Positions 32,147-39,444 of a DNA stretch of 43,463 nt are shown here, one piece after another (position 1 is the first letter of the stretch; each line of letters starts with the position of its first letter). Under the pieces are notes generated by a model, which saw only the letters and a program-made list of their open reading frames with translations, searched no databases and was not told the origin of the DNA. Source of the DNA: JALVIU01 sp964462295 (GTDB taxonomy: Bacteria > Atribacterota > JALVIU01); contig CAYWXH010000009.1 of the NCBI GenBank assembly GCA_964462295.1, forward strand, positions 1-43,463. Reading direction: 5' to 3'. Made by a program: the position numbers and the translations under genes.

Positions 32147-33092
32147 AAAACTAAAAACATTTTTATCTAAAAAATTTCTCTTTTTTGGTGGAAAGGGGGG
32201 TGTAGGAAAGACTACCTCAGCCTCGGCCTTCTCCCTATATGCATCTTCTCATGGGAAAAGGGTGCTTCTTGTATCTACAGATCCAGCACATTCCATAGGG
32301 GATATATTTAAAATAAACATAGGTCCAAAAGAAAAATTACTCATGGAAAACCTATGGGGAATAGAGATAGACCCTGAGATAGAGGCCAAAAAATACATAA
32401 ACAGGATAAAAAATAGTCTCTCAAAAACTATAAGCCCTATTTTAATGGATGAAATAAAAAGACAAATAGACATCGCATACCTTTCTCCAGGAGCAGAGGA
32501 AGGGGCCACTTTTGATAAGTTTATAGAACTTATGGGAAAGGTGGAGGAAGGTACTTATGACATAATAGTATTTGATACAGCCCCTACTGGCCATACTCTT
32601 CGTCTCCTCTCCCTTCCTGAAATATTAGAGAAATGGATTGATAATCTCTTTAAGAAAAGAAAAACAGCACTATCTCTCAAAAGAAGTGTAAAAAAAATAA
32701 AAGAGGGAGTAGATATACGATTAGATGATGATCCTATTCTTAGGATATTGAAAATGAGAAAATACAAGTTTCAAGAAGCTAGGAAACTCCTACTAAACAA
32801 AGAATTTACCTCCTATATATTTGTATTAAATCCAGAAAGGCTTCCAATAATAGAGACGAAAAAAGCTATAGAAATACTTACAAAATATAAAATACCCATA
32901 GGGGGTGTAATAGTAAATAGAGTACTTCCGGAAAAAACTGGAGAATTTTTAAAGAAAAGAAAAGAGGTAGAGAAAGAATACCTTGAACTTATAGAAAAAC
33001 ATTTTAAAAATATGGTACTTACCTATATACCTCTTCTAGAACAAGATGTCTATGGGATAGAAACACTAAAAAAAATAAAAGAATACTTTTAA
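32109..33092 (+). CDS. ArsA/Get3-family ATPase
   Basis: A 327-residue deviant P-loop ATPase. It carries Walker A GGKGGVGKTTSASA (about 28-41), VLLVSTDPAHSIGDIF (switch I region), the signature FDTAPTGHTLRLLSLPE near 156 and FVLNPERLPIIETKKAI near 240. It is the single-domain form. Known family members drive arsenite export or tail-anchored protein insertion; no ArsB or other ars gene is nearby, so arsenic is not implied. The start is TTG at 32109 with AGGAGG 6 nt upstream, a well-supported non-ATG start. A bidirectional terminator follows the stop. Confidence 0.88.
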   Translation: MQKDLENTILVHRKLKTFLSKKFLFFGGKGGVGKTTSASAFSLYASSHGKRVLLVSTDPAHSIGDIFKINIGPKEKLLMENLWGIEIDPEIEAKKYINRIKNSLSKTISPILMDEIKRQIDIAYLSPGAEEGATFDKFIELMGKVEEGTYDIIVFDTAPTGHTLRLLSLPEILEKWIDNLFKKRKTALSLKRSVKKIKEGVDIRLDDDPILRILKMRKYKFQEARKLLLNKEFTSYIFVLNPERLPIIETKKAIEILTKYKIPIGGVIVNRVLPEKTGEFLKKRKEVEKEYLELIEKHFKNMVLTYIPLLEQDVYGIETLKKIKEYF

Positions 33093-33120
33093 ATAGGGGA
33101 GGTAATCCTCCCCTATTTTT
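33091..33120. terminator. Bidirectional intrinsic terminator
   Basis: AAATAGGGGAGG (33091-33102) pairs with CCTCCCCTATTT (33107-33118) around the loop TAAT and is followed by T on the plus strand. Its left flank is A-rich, giving T on the minus strand. It separates the converging ArsA-like and cstA genes. Confidence 0.9.
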
Positions 33121-33121
33121 A

Positions 33122-34708
33122 TTATGCCTCTTGTGGTTTTTTCTTAATAAGTGCCTCTATTATCATAAATACTGCAAGTAGTAAGAGTATAAGAGATACT
33201 GTTCCAAGCATTGCATTTCCTTTTTTGAAGTTATTGACTGCAAGGAGTACCAATGCAGACAAAGTTACTATAAACATAAATATCATCGGCCAAAAGGCTA
33301 CCCAATTGCTCTTCTTTGAATGTGCAAGCCATACTGTTGCAGAAAGGAGTGCCAATCCTGCAAGAAGCTGGTTTGATGCACCAAATACAGGCCATATGGT
33401 GGACCATTTACCAGAAAGTGCAAGTGCACCACCTGCTATAACTGTTACACCTGTTGCAGTATATCTATTGGATAATGCGGGCATACCAGAGAAGAGCTCT
33501 TCAAATGCATATCTTCCAAGTCTTGTAGCTGTATCCAAAGAAGTGAGAAGGAATGCAGAGACTGTAAGTGATCCGAATGTAACCCCAATCTTCTGAGGTA
33601 TACCAAGATATCCCAAGAATTGACCTAAACCTCTAGAGAAAAGTGCTACAGGACCTCCACTTCCAAGACTTTGAGCATAAGCTTCTTTAGTAAGTATTGC
33701 AACGGTTGCCGTTGCAATAAGTGCAAGTACGCCCTCTATAAGCATACCACCATATCCGATCATTTTTGCATCTGTCTCTTTGTCAAGTTGTTTAGAGGTT
33801 GTACCAGATGCAACAAGGGAATGAAACCCAGAGATAGCACCACAAGCTATTATTACAAACAATAATGGGAACAAAGTAGCTCCCTTTATATTAAATCCAA
33901 TAAATGCTGGATAGGAGATAGCCGGATGCCCTACTAAAATACCTATAAATCCCCCAATAAGTGCTGTATAAAGGAGAAAAGAGTTTAAGTAGTCTCTTGG
34001 TTGTAAAAGCACCCAAACAGGGGTAACCGAAGCAACTACTATATAAACAATTAAAACCCAGATCCATGCTTTCATTGAAAGATGAAATGGCGCTACTATT
34101 CCAATCCAAATAGAAAGGAATAGAAGAATAACAGCTACTACTGTTACCATACCTAAAGATGCACCCTTTTGATATAAGAAATAGCCCATAAATAAAGCTA
34201 TAATCATAAAAAGAATCGAAGCAGTTGCAGCCGCAGGAACTGCAGCGAATGTTTTTGCAACAAGAATGGTAAATACTGCGATAACCAATACTAATGCAGC
34301 CCATACAAAAATGAGGAAGTAAGTTTTTGCAGATTTGCCAATATGTTCATTAATAACTTCTCCTATAGATTTCCCATCATGTCTTGCAGAAGAGATTAGA
34401 GACATAAAATCATGTACGCCTCCGATAAATATAGAACCTAATACAATCCATATCGCTGCAGGAAGCCATCCAAACATTGCCCCCTTAATAGGCCCCACGA
34501 TAGGTCCTCCCCCTGCGATAGATGCAAAATGGTGTCCGAGTAGTACAGGTGCCTTGGCAGGAACATAATCTACTCCATCTGTTAGGGTATGAGCTGGTGT
34601 TTTTTTATTTGGATCAAGTTCTACAAGACGTGCTACATATCCACCATAAAAAATGTAGCCTAAGATAAAAGCAACAACGCCAGTTAATACAAGTGTAGCA
34701 GTAGACAT
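33122..34708 (-). CDS. cstA: Carbon starvation protein CstA family transporter
   Basis: A 528-residue polytopic membrane protein of the CstA family, known as pyruvate and peptide transporters. The conserved N-terminus has GYIFYGGYVARLVELDP and DGVDYVPAKAPVLLGHHFASIAGGGP, then GSIFIGGVHDFMSL, ISGFHSLVASGTTSKQL near 300 and the LTSLDTATRLGRYAFEEL region near 390. About 16 hydrophobic segments are visible. It is of the shorter type compared with the ~700-residue E. coli CstA. The ATG follows GGGGG with a 10-nt gap. A minigene and an inverted repeat lie in its leader. Confidence 0.93.
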   Translation of the reverse strand: MSTATLVLTGVVAFILGYIFYGGYVARLVELDPNKKTPAHTLTDGVDYVPAKAPVLLGHHFASIAGGGPIVGPIKGAMFGWLPAAIWIVLGSIFIGGVHDFMSLISSARHDGKSIGEVINEHIGKSAKTYFLIFVWAALVLVIAVFTILVAKTFAAVPAAATASILFMIIALFMGYFLYQKGASLGMVTVVAVILLFLSIWIGIVAPFHLSMKAWIWVLIVYIVVASVTPVWVLLQPRDYLNSFLLYTALIGGFIGILVGHPAISYPAFIGFNIKGATLFPLLFVIIACGAISGFHSLVASGTTSKQLDKETDAKMIGYGGMLIEGVLALIATATVAILTKEAYAQSLGSGGPVALFSRGLGQFLGYLGIPQKIGVTFGSLTVSAFLLTSLDTATRLGRYAFEELFSGMPALSNRYTATGVTVIAGGALALSGKWSTIWPVFGASNQLLAGLALLSATVWLAHSKKSNWVAFWPMIFMFIVTLSALVLLAVNNFKKGNAMLGTVSLILLLLAVFMIIEALIKKKPQEA

Positions 34709-34765
34709 TATACATATACCCCCTTTCTCTCTTAATTTTTAAAAATAAAAATACAAATAAAAATT

Positions 34766-34790
34766 GATAATAGCTTAATTATCTATCCAT
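34766..34790 (-). promoter_or_regulatory. Leader of cstA: three-codon minigene and inverted repeat
   Basis: The best Shine-Dalgarno in the window (AAAAGGAGGTGATAA) ends the upstream gene and is followed by an ATG at 34790 that reads only Met-Asp-Arg-stop (34790-34779). Overlapping it is the inverted repeat GATAAT-N6-ATTATC (34766-34783). Both lie about 60-80 nt before cstA. They could serve translation-dependent control or simply recycle ribosomes; no promoter for cstA alone is clear. Confidence 0.45.
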
Positions 34791-34793
34791 TTA

Positions 34794-35306
34794 TCACCTC
34801 CTTTTTAATAATCTTTCATAATAATTTTTCACTTTTATTCCATGTTTATTAGTATATACTTTTTTGTTTTCTATGTCAAAAAAAATTATTCTAATTTCAT
34901 ATTTACCCTTTAAACCAAACATAAAACTTTTTTGATATCTAAAATTTTCTATATACCTAATAACTTCAGGCTCTACAGAGGGGGCAATAAATAAAAGTGA
35001 AATAATAGTACCTATAACATCTTGGGAAGGTTTAAATAATTCTAAATACTTATTCTGTATTATAGAAATAATTCTATTTACCTCATTCAGATCAGATTTT
35101 TTCAAATACTTTACCAAGCTAAATTCAAAACTATAGAATCTATCAAACTTAACAGCACCAAAAATAGTTCTATAATTTTCTACTGTAGCTTTAGCTACTA
35201 AATCAAATCCATATCCATAAAAAGGATGTTTCTCAAATATGTCAAAATCATAAGAAAGCCCTTTTTTTAATATCTCTAAAACTTCTAATCCCTCATCTTT
35301 AAACAT
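34794..35306 (-). CDS. Hypothetical protein
   Basis: About 170 residues, not recognised. It is soluble with mixed alpha/beta character and aromatic-rich strands (EKHPFYGYGFDLVAKATV near 22, AVKFDRFYSFEFSLVKYL near 50, MFGLKGKYEIRIIFFDIENKK near 128). It has no signal peptide, membrane segment or cysteines. I prefer the ATG at 35306, preceded by AGAGAGA, over the ATG seven codons upstream; both overlap the end of ybeY. It is the last gene after ybeY, and its final codons AAA AGG AGG TGA double as a perfect ribosome site for a downstream minigene. Confidence 0.6.
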   Translation of the reverse strand: MFKDEGLEVLEILKKGLSYDFDIFEKHPFYGYGFDLVAKATVENYRTIFGAVKFDRFYSFEFSLVKYLKKSDLNEVNRIISIIQNKYLELFKPSQDVIGTIISLLFIAPSVEPEVIRYIENFRYQKSFMFGLKGKYEIRIIFFDIENKKVYTNKHGIKVKNYYERLLKRR

Positions 35307-35746
35307 TTTTCTCTCTCTTTTTCCCATAAACCAAAATAAAAATCTTCCTTCTCTTTCATCTTTTCATAGTCTTCGTCTCTCACATGATCGTATCCTAAAA
35401 GGTGTAAGATGCCATGCACAATAAGTTGTATTAACCTATCTTTTAAATCAATTTTCATAGCCTCTGCCTCATCTTTTGCATATTCATAAGAGATAACTAT
35501 ATCCCCTAAAATATTATTAAACGGTACCAAAAAACCCTCTCTCATACTAAAAGAAAGTACATTTGTAGGTTTATCAATATTACGGTATTCCAAATTGAGT
35601 TTCTGAATTTTTTTGTTATCGGTAAACAAAACACTTAATTCTATATTTTCTTTTACATTTTCCCTGTTTAAAAGTATACCTAAAAACCATTCTATGCATT
35701 TTTTAGGGATTGGAATATCTACCTCATTAATAATATCAATTTCCAT
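35285..35746 (-). CDS. ybeY: Endoribonuclease YbeY
   Basis: Single-strand-specific metal-dependent RNase needed for 16S rRNA 3'-end maturation and ribosome quality control. The 153-residue protein has the zinc motif with His111, His115 and His121 (HGILHLLGYDH), the preceding ILGDIVISYEYA and the NKKIQKLNLEYRNIDKPTNVLSF segment. I use the ATG at 35746, which follows AAGGGGCAAAG; 24 upstream in-frame codons belong to the pgpH overlap. The phoH-pgpH-ybeY order is widely conserved in Firmicutes. Confidence 0.95.
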   Translation of the reverse strand: MEIDIINEVDIPIPKKCIEWFLGILLNRENVKENIELSVLFTDNKKIQKLNLEYRNIDKPTNVLSFSMREGFLVPFNNILGDIVISYEYAKDEAEAMKIDLKDRLIQLIVHGILHLLGYDHVRDEDYEKMKEKEDFYFGLWEKEREKCLKMRD

Positions 35747-37664
35747 TCTTTGCCCCTTTAGTTTTAATTTTTGGATATTCAATTCTTGAATGAAACATAG
35801 AAAGAAGGAATTTCTCAAAAGTACTCTCTATCAAGCTTAAATCTCGGAAGGTTAGAGGGCTTTCTTCTAATTGCCCATCTCGTATAATCCTGTTAAAAAT
35901 AGATTTTATAAGATTTTTTATCTTTGTAGGCGTAGGATTTGATAATGTTCTTGAAGCAGCTTCTACTGCATCGGCAAGCATTATTATTGCCGATTCTTTA
36001 GATTGGGGTCTTGGTCCTGGATATCTAAAATCCTCTTCAGAAAGTTCATCTTTATCTGAAGGTTTTTCTATGGCACGAGAATAAAAATAAGATACAAGGC
36101 TTGTTCCATGATGTTCTTGAATAATAGAGATTATCTCTTCAGGAAGATTATATTTTTTTGCAAGCTCTACACCATCTTTCACATGAGAAATAATGGCAAG
36201 TGTACTCAAAGTAGGCTGAATCTCATCATGTATATTTTTATCAGATATCTGATTTTCAATAAAAAAGTAAGGCCTTTTTAATTTTCCTATATCATGATAA
36301 AAACCACCAGCCCTTGCAAGAAGAGGATCTGCCCCAATAGTAGATGCAGCTGCTACAGCTAGATTAGACACTATAGCACTATGTTGATATGTGCCTGGGG
36401 CCTCTTGCAACAATCTTCTCAAAAGAGGGTGTCCTGGGTCAGAAAGTTCCAACAATCTTATCGATGTAGAAATACCAAAAATTCCCTCCAATACAGGGAG
36501 AATTCCTAAAACCATAATAGGAGAAAGAAAACCTGAAAAAAGACTCAATATCGCATTTCTTATTGTAAAAACAGAAAAATGAAAATTATAGACATCCAAA
36601 GATATAATAAGAATAAAATTTAAAATTCCTATTATTATACCTGCTTGACTAAAAACAGATCTTCCCCTTGGATGTCTTACAAGATATACAGAAACAGTAC
36701 CTGACAATATTAGCAACAAAAGAAAATTAAATAGGTATTTATCTATTATCAAAGAAAGTAATAAAGTAAGAGTAAAAACATAAGCTATACCTATATTTAC
36801 ATTTATAGAAATAGCTATCATTATAGCAAAAAGTGTTATAGGAAATATATAAAAATAAGTGGGCAATATAAATACTCCTAAAAGAACACTAAGTACTAAA
36901 AGAACTAAAAGAAGAGAAATCTTTCTTAAATTCTTTAATATTCCTCTGCCAAAGAGAAAAAAGTAAAAAAGAAACAGTATATAAATAGAGAAGCTAAGAA
37001 GAAAAAGAGAGATAAAATTGACCAGGGGTATTTTTTTCTTTTTTATTTTCAGTTCTTTTAGAATATTAATATCTGTCTTTGTAAGTTTTTTCCCTTTTTC
37101 AATTATTAATTGTCCAGGTTTTATAAGGTATTTTAAAGATGTTTTTTTATTTTTATTTAAGGATTCATCATCTTTTTCAACATAAAATTTCTTCGAGGTC
37201 TTCTCTACAATCTTCCATATAGTTTCTTTTTGTTCATAAGACAAATTCTCAACTAATTTTAAATTTTCGTGAAAAATTTTCAATATTTCCCTTAAAGATT
37301 TAGAATATTTCGCACTATTGTAGGCATTCAATAACAATTCATCTGCAATAGTCCTTATTCCATTCTTATTAGAGAAAGTAGGATGTTTAGCTAATTCTTG
37401 ATCCACAGTATTCAAAAACTCCTCAAAACTCTTTTCCTTAACTTCTAATAAATCCTTTCCTATACCTATGCGAGATTTATTTATTGAAGTATTTATCTGA
37501 AAGAAGCGGGAAGAGGATATATCTTTGGATATAACCTCACCCTCTTGCCATTCTGAATATTTTATATGATAAGAAAAAGATAAAAGAAAAAATATTAAGA
37601 TATATGTAATACTAAATATAGTATAGATTCTAAGATTAAATGTATCAAGCTTTAGCTTTTTCAT
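35736..37664 (-). CDS. 7TM receptor with HD hydrolase domain (PgpH/YqfF family)
   Basis: A 642-residue membrane protein of the 7TMR-HD family; characterised relatives such as PgpH hydrolyse cyclic di-AMP. It has one N-terminal transmembrane segment (about 12-32), an extracytoplasmic 7TMR-HDED sensor domain (about 35-200), seven membrane helices (about 205-395) and a cytoplasmic HD domain. The latter includes GTYQHSAIVSNL and YHDIGK with His457-Asp458. The start lies within the end of phoH and the stop within ybeY. The conserved phoH-pgpH-ybeY order supports the family call. Actual nucleotide specificity is inferred. Confidence 0.93.
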   Translation of the reverse strand: MKKLKLDTFNLRIYTIFSITYILIFFLLSFSYHIKYSEWQEGEVISKDISSSRFFQINTSINKSRIGIGKDLLEVKEKSFEEFLNTVDQELAKHPTFSNKNGIRTIADELLLNAYNSAKYSKSLREILKIFHENLKLVENLSYEQKETIWKIVEKTSKKFYVEKDDESLNKNKKTSLKYLIKPGQLIIEKGKKLTKTDINILKELKIKKKKIPLVNFISLFLLSFSIYILFLFYFFLFGRGILKNLRKISLLLVLLVLSVLLGVFILPTYFYIFPITLFAIMIAISINVNIGIAYVFTLTLLLSLIIDKYLFNFLLLLILSGTVSVYLVRHPRGRSVFSQAGIIIGILNFILIISLDVYNFHFSVFTIRNAILSLFSGFLSPIMVLGILPVLEGIFGISTSIRLLELSDPGHPLLRRLLQEAPGTYQHSAIVSNLAVAAASTIGADPLLARAGGFYHDIGKLKRPYFFIENQISDKNIHDEIQPTLSTLAIISHVKDGVELAKKYNLPEEIISIIQEHHGTSLVSYFYSRAIEKPSDKDELSEEDFRYPGPRPQSKESAIIMLADAVEAASRTLSNPTPTKIKNLIKSIFNRIIRDGQLEESPLTFRDLSLIESTFEKFLLSMFHSRIEYPKIKTKGAKNGN

Positions 37665-38613
37665 TATTGTTTTCGTAAGATTCGTAAGCCTTTATAATTT
37701 TTTTGACTAACTTATGTCTTACCACATCAGTTTCATCTAGATACACAAAGGAGATACCCTCAATATCTTTTAAAATCTTTTGAATTTTAACTAATCCCGA
37801 ATCTTTAGCACCAGGAAGGTCTATTTGAGTTACATCTCCTGTAACAATTATTTTAGAACCAAAACCAAAACGAGTAAGAAACATTTTCATCTGTTCAGGT
37901 GTTGTATTTTGTGCTTCATCCAAAATAATAAAAGAATCATTTAAAGTCCTTCCTCTCATATAGGCAAGAGGTGCTACTTCTATAATTCCTCTCTGTAAAT
38001 AGTCTTCAAAGCGATCTGCGCCTATAAGTTCAAAGAGTACATCATATAGAGGTCTTAGATAGGGAGATATTTTTTCAAGAAGATCTCCGGGTAAAAACCC
38101 TAAATTTTCACCCGCTTCAACTGCAGGTCTTACAAGTATTATCCTTGAAACTTTTTTCTCTTTAAAATAAGAAACAGCCATGGCTGTAGCCAAATAAGTT
38201 TTTCCTGTTCCTGCAGGGCCAATAACAAAAACAATATCATTTTTCTTTACTGCATCTACAAATCTTTGTTGACCAGGGGTCTTTGCCCGTATTTCTTTGC
38301 CCTTTCTAGTGACCTGGATTATATCAGTATATGTTTCATGAGTAAAATGACTCCCAGATTTAAGTAGTGTAGAGCCATATTTTATAAGAGAGAAAGAAAT
38401 AGGTTTTCCTTTCCTTACAGTTTTTAAAAGCTCCGTTATAAGCTCTGCTGCCTGTTCTGTAAGGTGATTTTTTCCAAAAATTACAAAATTACCATCTTTT
38501 ATGCGTATCTTTACTTCAAATTCTTCTTCAATAAGCTTAAGATTTTCATCCCACTTCCCAGATATCTCCCTAAGCTCATCACTGTCTAATGAATTTATTT
38601 CTATTTTTTTTAT
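37645..38613 (-). CDS. phoH: PhoH-family ATPase, probable AUA start
   Basis: A 322-residue PhoH-like protein of the size of B. subtilis PhoH. The N-terminal KH-like part (about 1-110) contains ELITELLKTVRKGKPIS. It leads into KGKEIRAKTPGQQRFVDA, Walker A GPAGTGKTYLAT, RPAVEAGENLGFLPGDL, the Walker B-region LDEAQNTTPEQMKMFLTRFGFGSK (in two parts) and GDVTQIDLP. The frame contains no ATG, GTG or TTG between the TGA at 38622-38620 and a TTG at 38193 that lies inside Walker A. The ATA at 38613-38611 has AGGAGG about 10 nt upstream and gives the expected length. PhoH-family proteins are RNA-associated ATPases, here upstream of ybeY. Confidence 0.92.
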   Translation of the reverse strand: MKKIEINSLDSDELREISGKWDENLKLIEEEFEVKIRIKDGNFVIFGKNHLTEQAAELITELLKTVRKGKPISFSLIKYGSTLLKSGSHFTHETYTDIIQVTRKGKEIRAKTPGQQRFVDAVKKNDIVFVIGPAGTGKTYLATAMAVSYFKEKKVSRIILVRPAVEAGENLGFLPGDLLEKISPYLRPLYDVLFELIGADRFEDYLQRGIIEVAPLAYMRGRTLNDSFIILDEAQNTTPEQMKMFLTRFGFGSKIIVTGDVTQIDLPGAKDSGLVKIQKILKDIEGISFVYLDETDVVRHKLVKKIIKAYESYENNNEKAKA

Positions 38614-38704
38614 CTTTGTTCAACCTCCTCTTGTTAGGAAATCAATACCACAAAAATAGGAGAAAAGAGAGGGCTTTAAGTTACTTGCAGTAAAAGAGGT
38701 ATAC

Positions 38705-39148
38705 TCAAGAGCTCAAAATTTCTTCTACTACCTTTCTTACAACTTTTCCATCTGCACGGGGACCTACTATACTCATTGTTTCTTTCATTATACGTCCCAT
38801 ATTTTTCTTATCTTTTCCAATATTAGAAACTACATCTCTAACTATTTTCTCTATTTCTTCAGAGGTTAACGGGGGAGGAAGATAAGCCTCTACTACCTTT
38901 ATCTCTTCTTTTATTTGAGTAACTATATCTTCTCGGCTTGATTTTTGGTATGTTATCAATGAGTCCTTCAATTTTTTTAAATAAGAATTTATTACCTTTA
39001 TTTCCTCTTCTTCTGTTAAATCTCTTTTCTTCTCTATTTTTTCATTTTTAAGTTGTGATTTTAACATTCTAAGAGTAGAAAGTCTTACCTTCTCCCTTTT
39101 TTTGAGGGCATCTTTCATATCATTGTCAATTCTTCCCTCGATAGACAT
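38705..39148 (-). CDS. yqeY: GatB/YqeY domain protein
   Basis: A 147-residue helical protein of the YqeY family, related to the tRNA-binding tail domain of GatB. It shows ALKKREKVRLSTLRMLKSQL near 12, a helical middle with YLPPPLTSEEIE near 93, and the C-terminal NMGRIMKETMSIVGPRADGK. The exact function is unresolved. The ATG at 39148 is preceded by AAGAGG. The rpsU-yqeY adjacency, 2 nt apart, is a common bacterial arrangement. An 82-nt gap before phoH contains no clear promoter or hairpin. Confidence 0.93.
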   Translation of the reverse strand: MSIEGRIDNDMKDALKKREKVRLSTLRMLKSQLKNEKIEKKRDLTEEEEIKVINSYLKKLKDSLITYQKSSREDIVTQIKEEIKVVEAYLPPPLTSEEIEKIVRDVVSNIGKDKKNMGRIMKETMSIVGPRADGKVVRKVVEEILSS

Positions 39149-39150
39149 CA

Positions 39151-39333
39151 CTAACCTCTTCTATTCCTTTTTTTCTTAGCCGCTCTTGCTTTTTTCTTTC
39201 TTCTTTCGCTTGGTTTTTCATAGTATTCATGCTTCTTTATCTCAGCAAGTATTCCACTTTGCTGAAATTTTCTCTTAAATCTTTTTAACGCTTGATCAAA
39301 GGGTTCGTTTTCCTTTACTACGACTTCAGCCAT
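39151..39333 (-). CDS. rpsU: 30S ribosomal protein S21
   Basis: A 60-residue basic protein starting MAEVVVKENEPFDQALKRF. KFQQSGILAEIKKHEYYEKPSERRKKK follows (in overlapping parts), and the protein ends in a lysine/arginine-rich tail. S21 sits at the decoding platform and aids initiation. GGAGGGAT is 5 nt before the ATG at 39333. It is the first gene of rpsU-yqeY-phoH-pgpH-ybeY and has its own consensus-like promoter and a hairpin in the leader. Confidence 0.96.
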   Translation of the reverse strand: MAEVVVKENEPFDQALKRFKRKFQQSGILAEIKKHEYYEKPSERRKKKARAAKKKRNRRG

Positions 39334-39353
39334 CAATTATCCCTCCTTTCTTT

Positions 39354-39371
39354 ATATGTTCATTAACATAT
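39354..39371 (-). promoter_or_regulatory. Small hairpin in the rpsU leader
   Basis: ATATGTT (39354-39360) and AACATAT (39365-39371) form a perfect 7-bp stem with a 4-nt loop just before the rpsU ribosome site. The TTAACATATT half-motif recurs at 39429-39438, upstream of the promoter. A role in autogenous control of rpsU is possible but unproven; the stem is AT-rich and weak at high temperature. Confidence 0.4.
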
Positions 39372-39383
39372 TTGTTCTGTTCA

Positions 39384-39412
39384 ATTATATAATAAGTTCT
39401 CAAAAAGGTCAA
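39384..39412 (-). promoter_or_regulatory. Sigma-70-type promoter of rpsU-yqeY-phoH-pgpH-ybeY
   Basis: The minus strand has TTGACC (39412-39407), a 17-bp spacer and TATAAT (39389-39384), about 50 nt before the rpsU start. It separates this operon from radA upstream. Confidence 0.87.
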
Positions 39413-39444
39413 GCCTATTTCAAGTTTTATTAACATATTATTCT

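Noticed and set aside
32109..33092. Arsenite resistance function for the ArsA-like ATPase.
   Set aside because: No arsB, arsC, arsD or arsR nearby; the partner is an unrelated small protein, so the name would mislead.
38623..38704. A possible separate small gene or RNA between yqeY and phoH.
   Set aside because: Only 82 nt with no promoter, start codon with ribosome site or T-run hairpin; it reads as an ordinary intercistronic gap.
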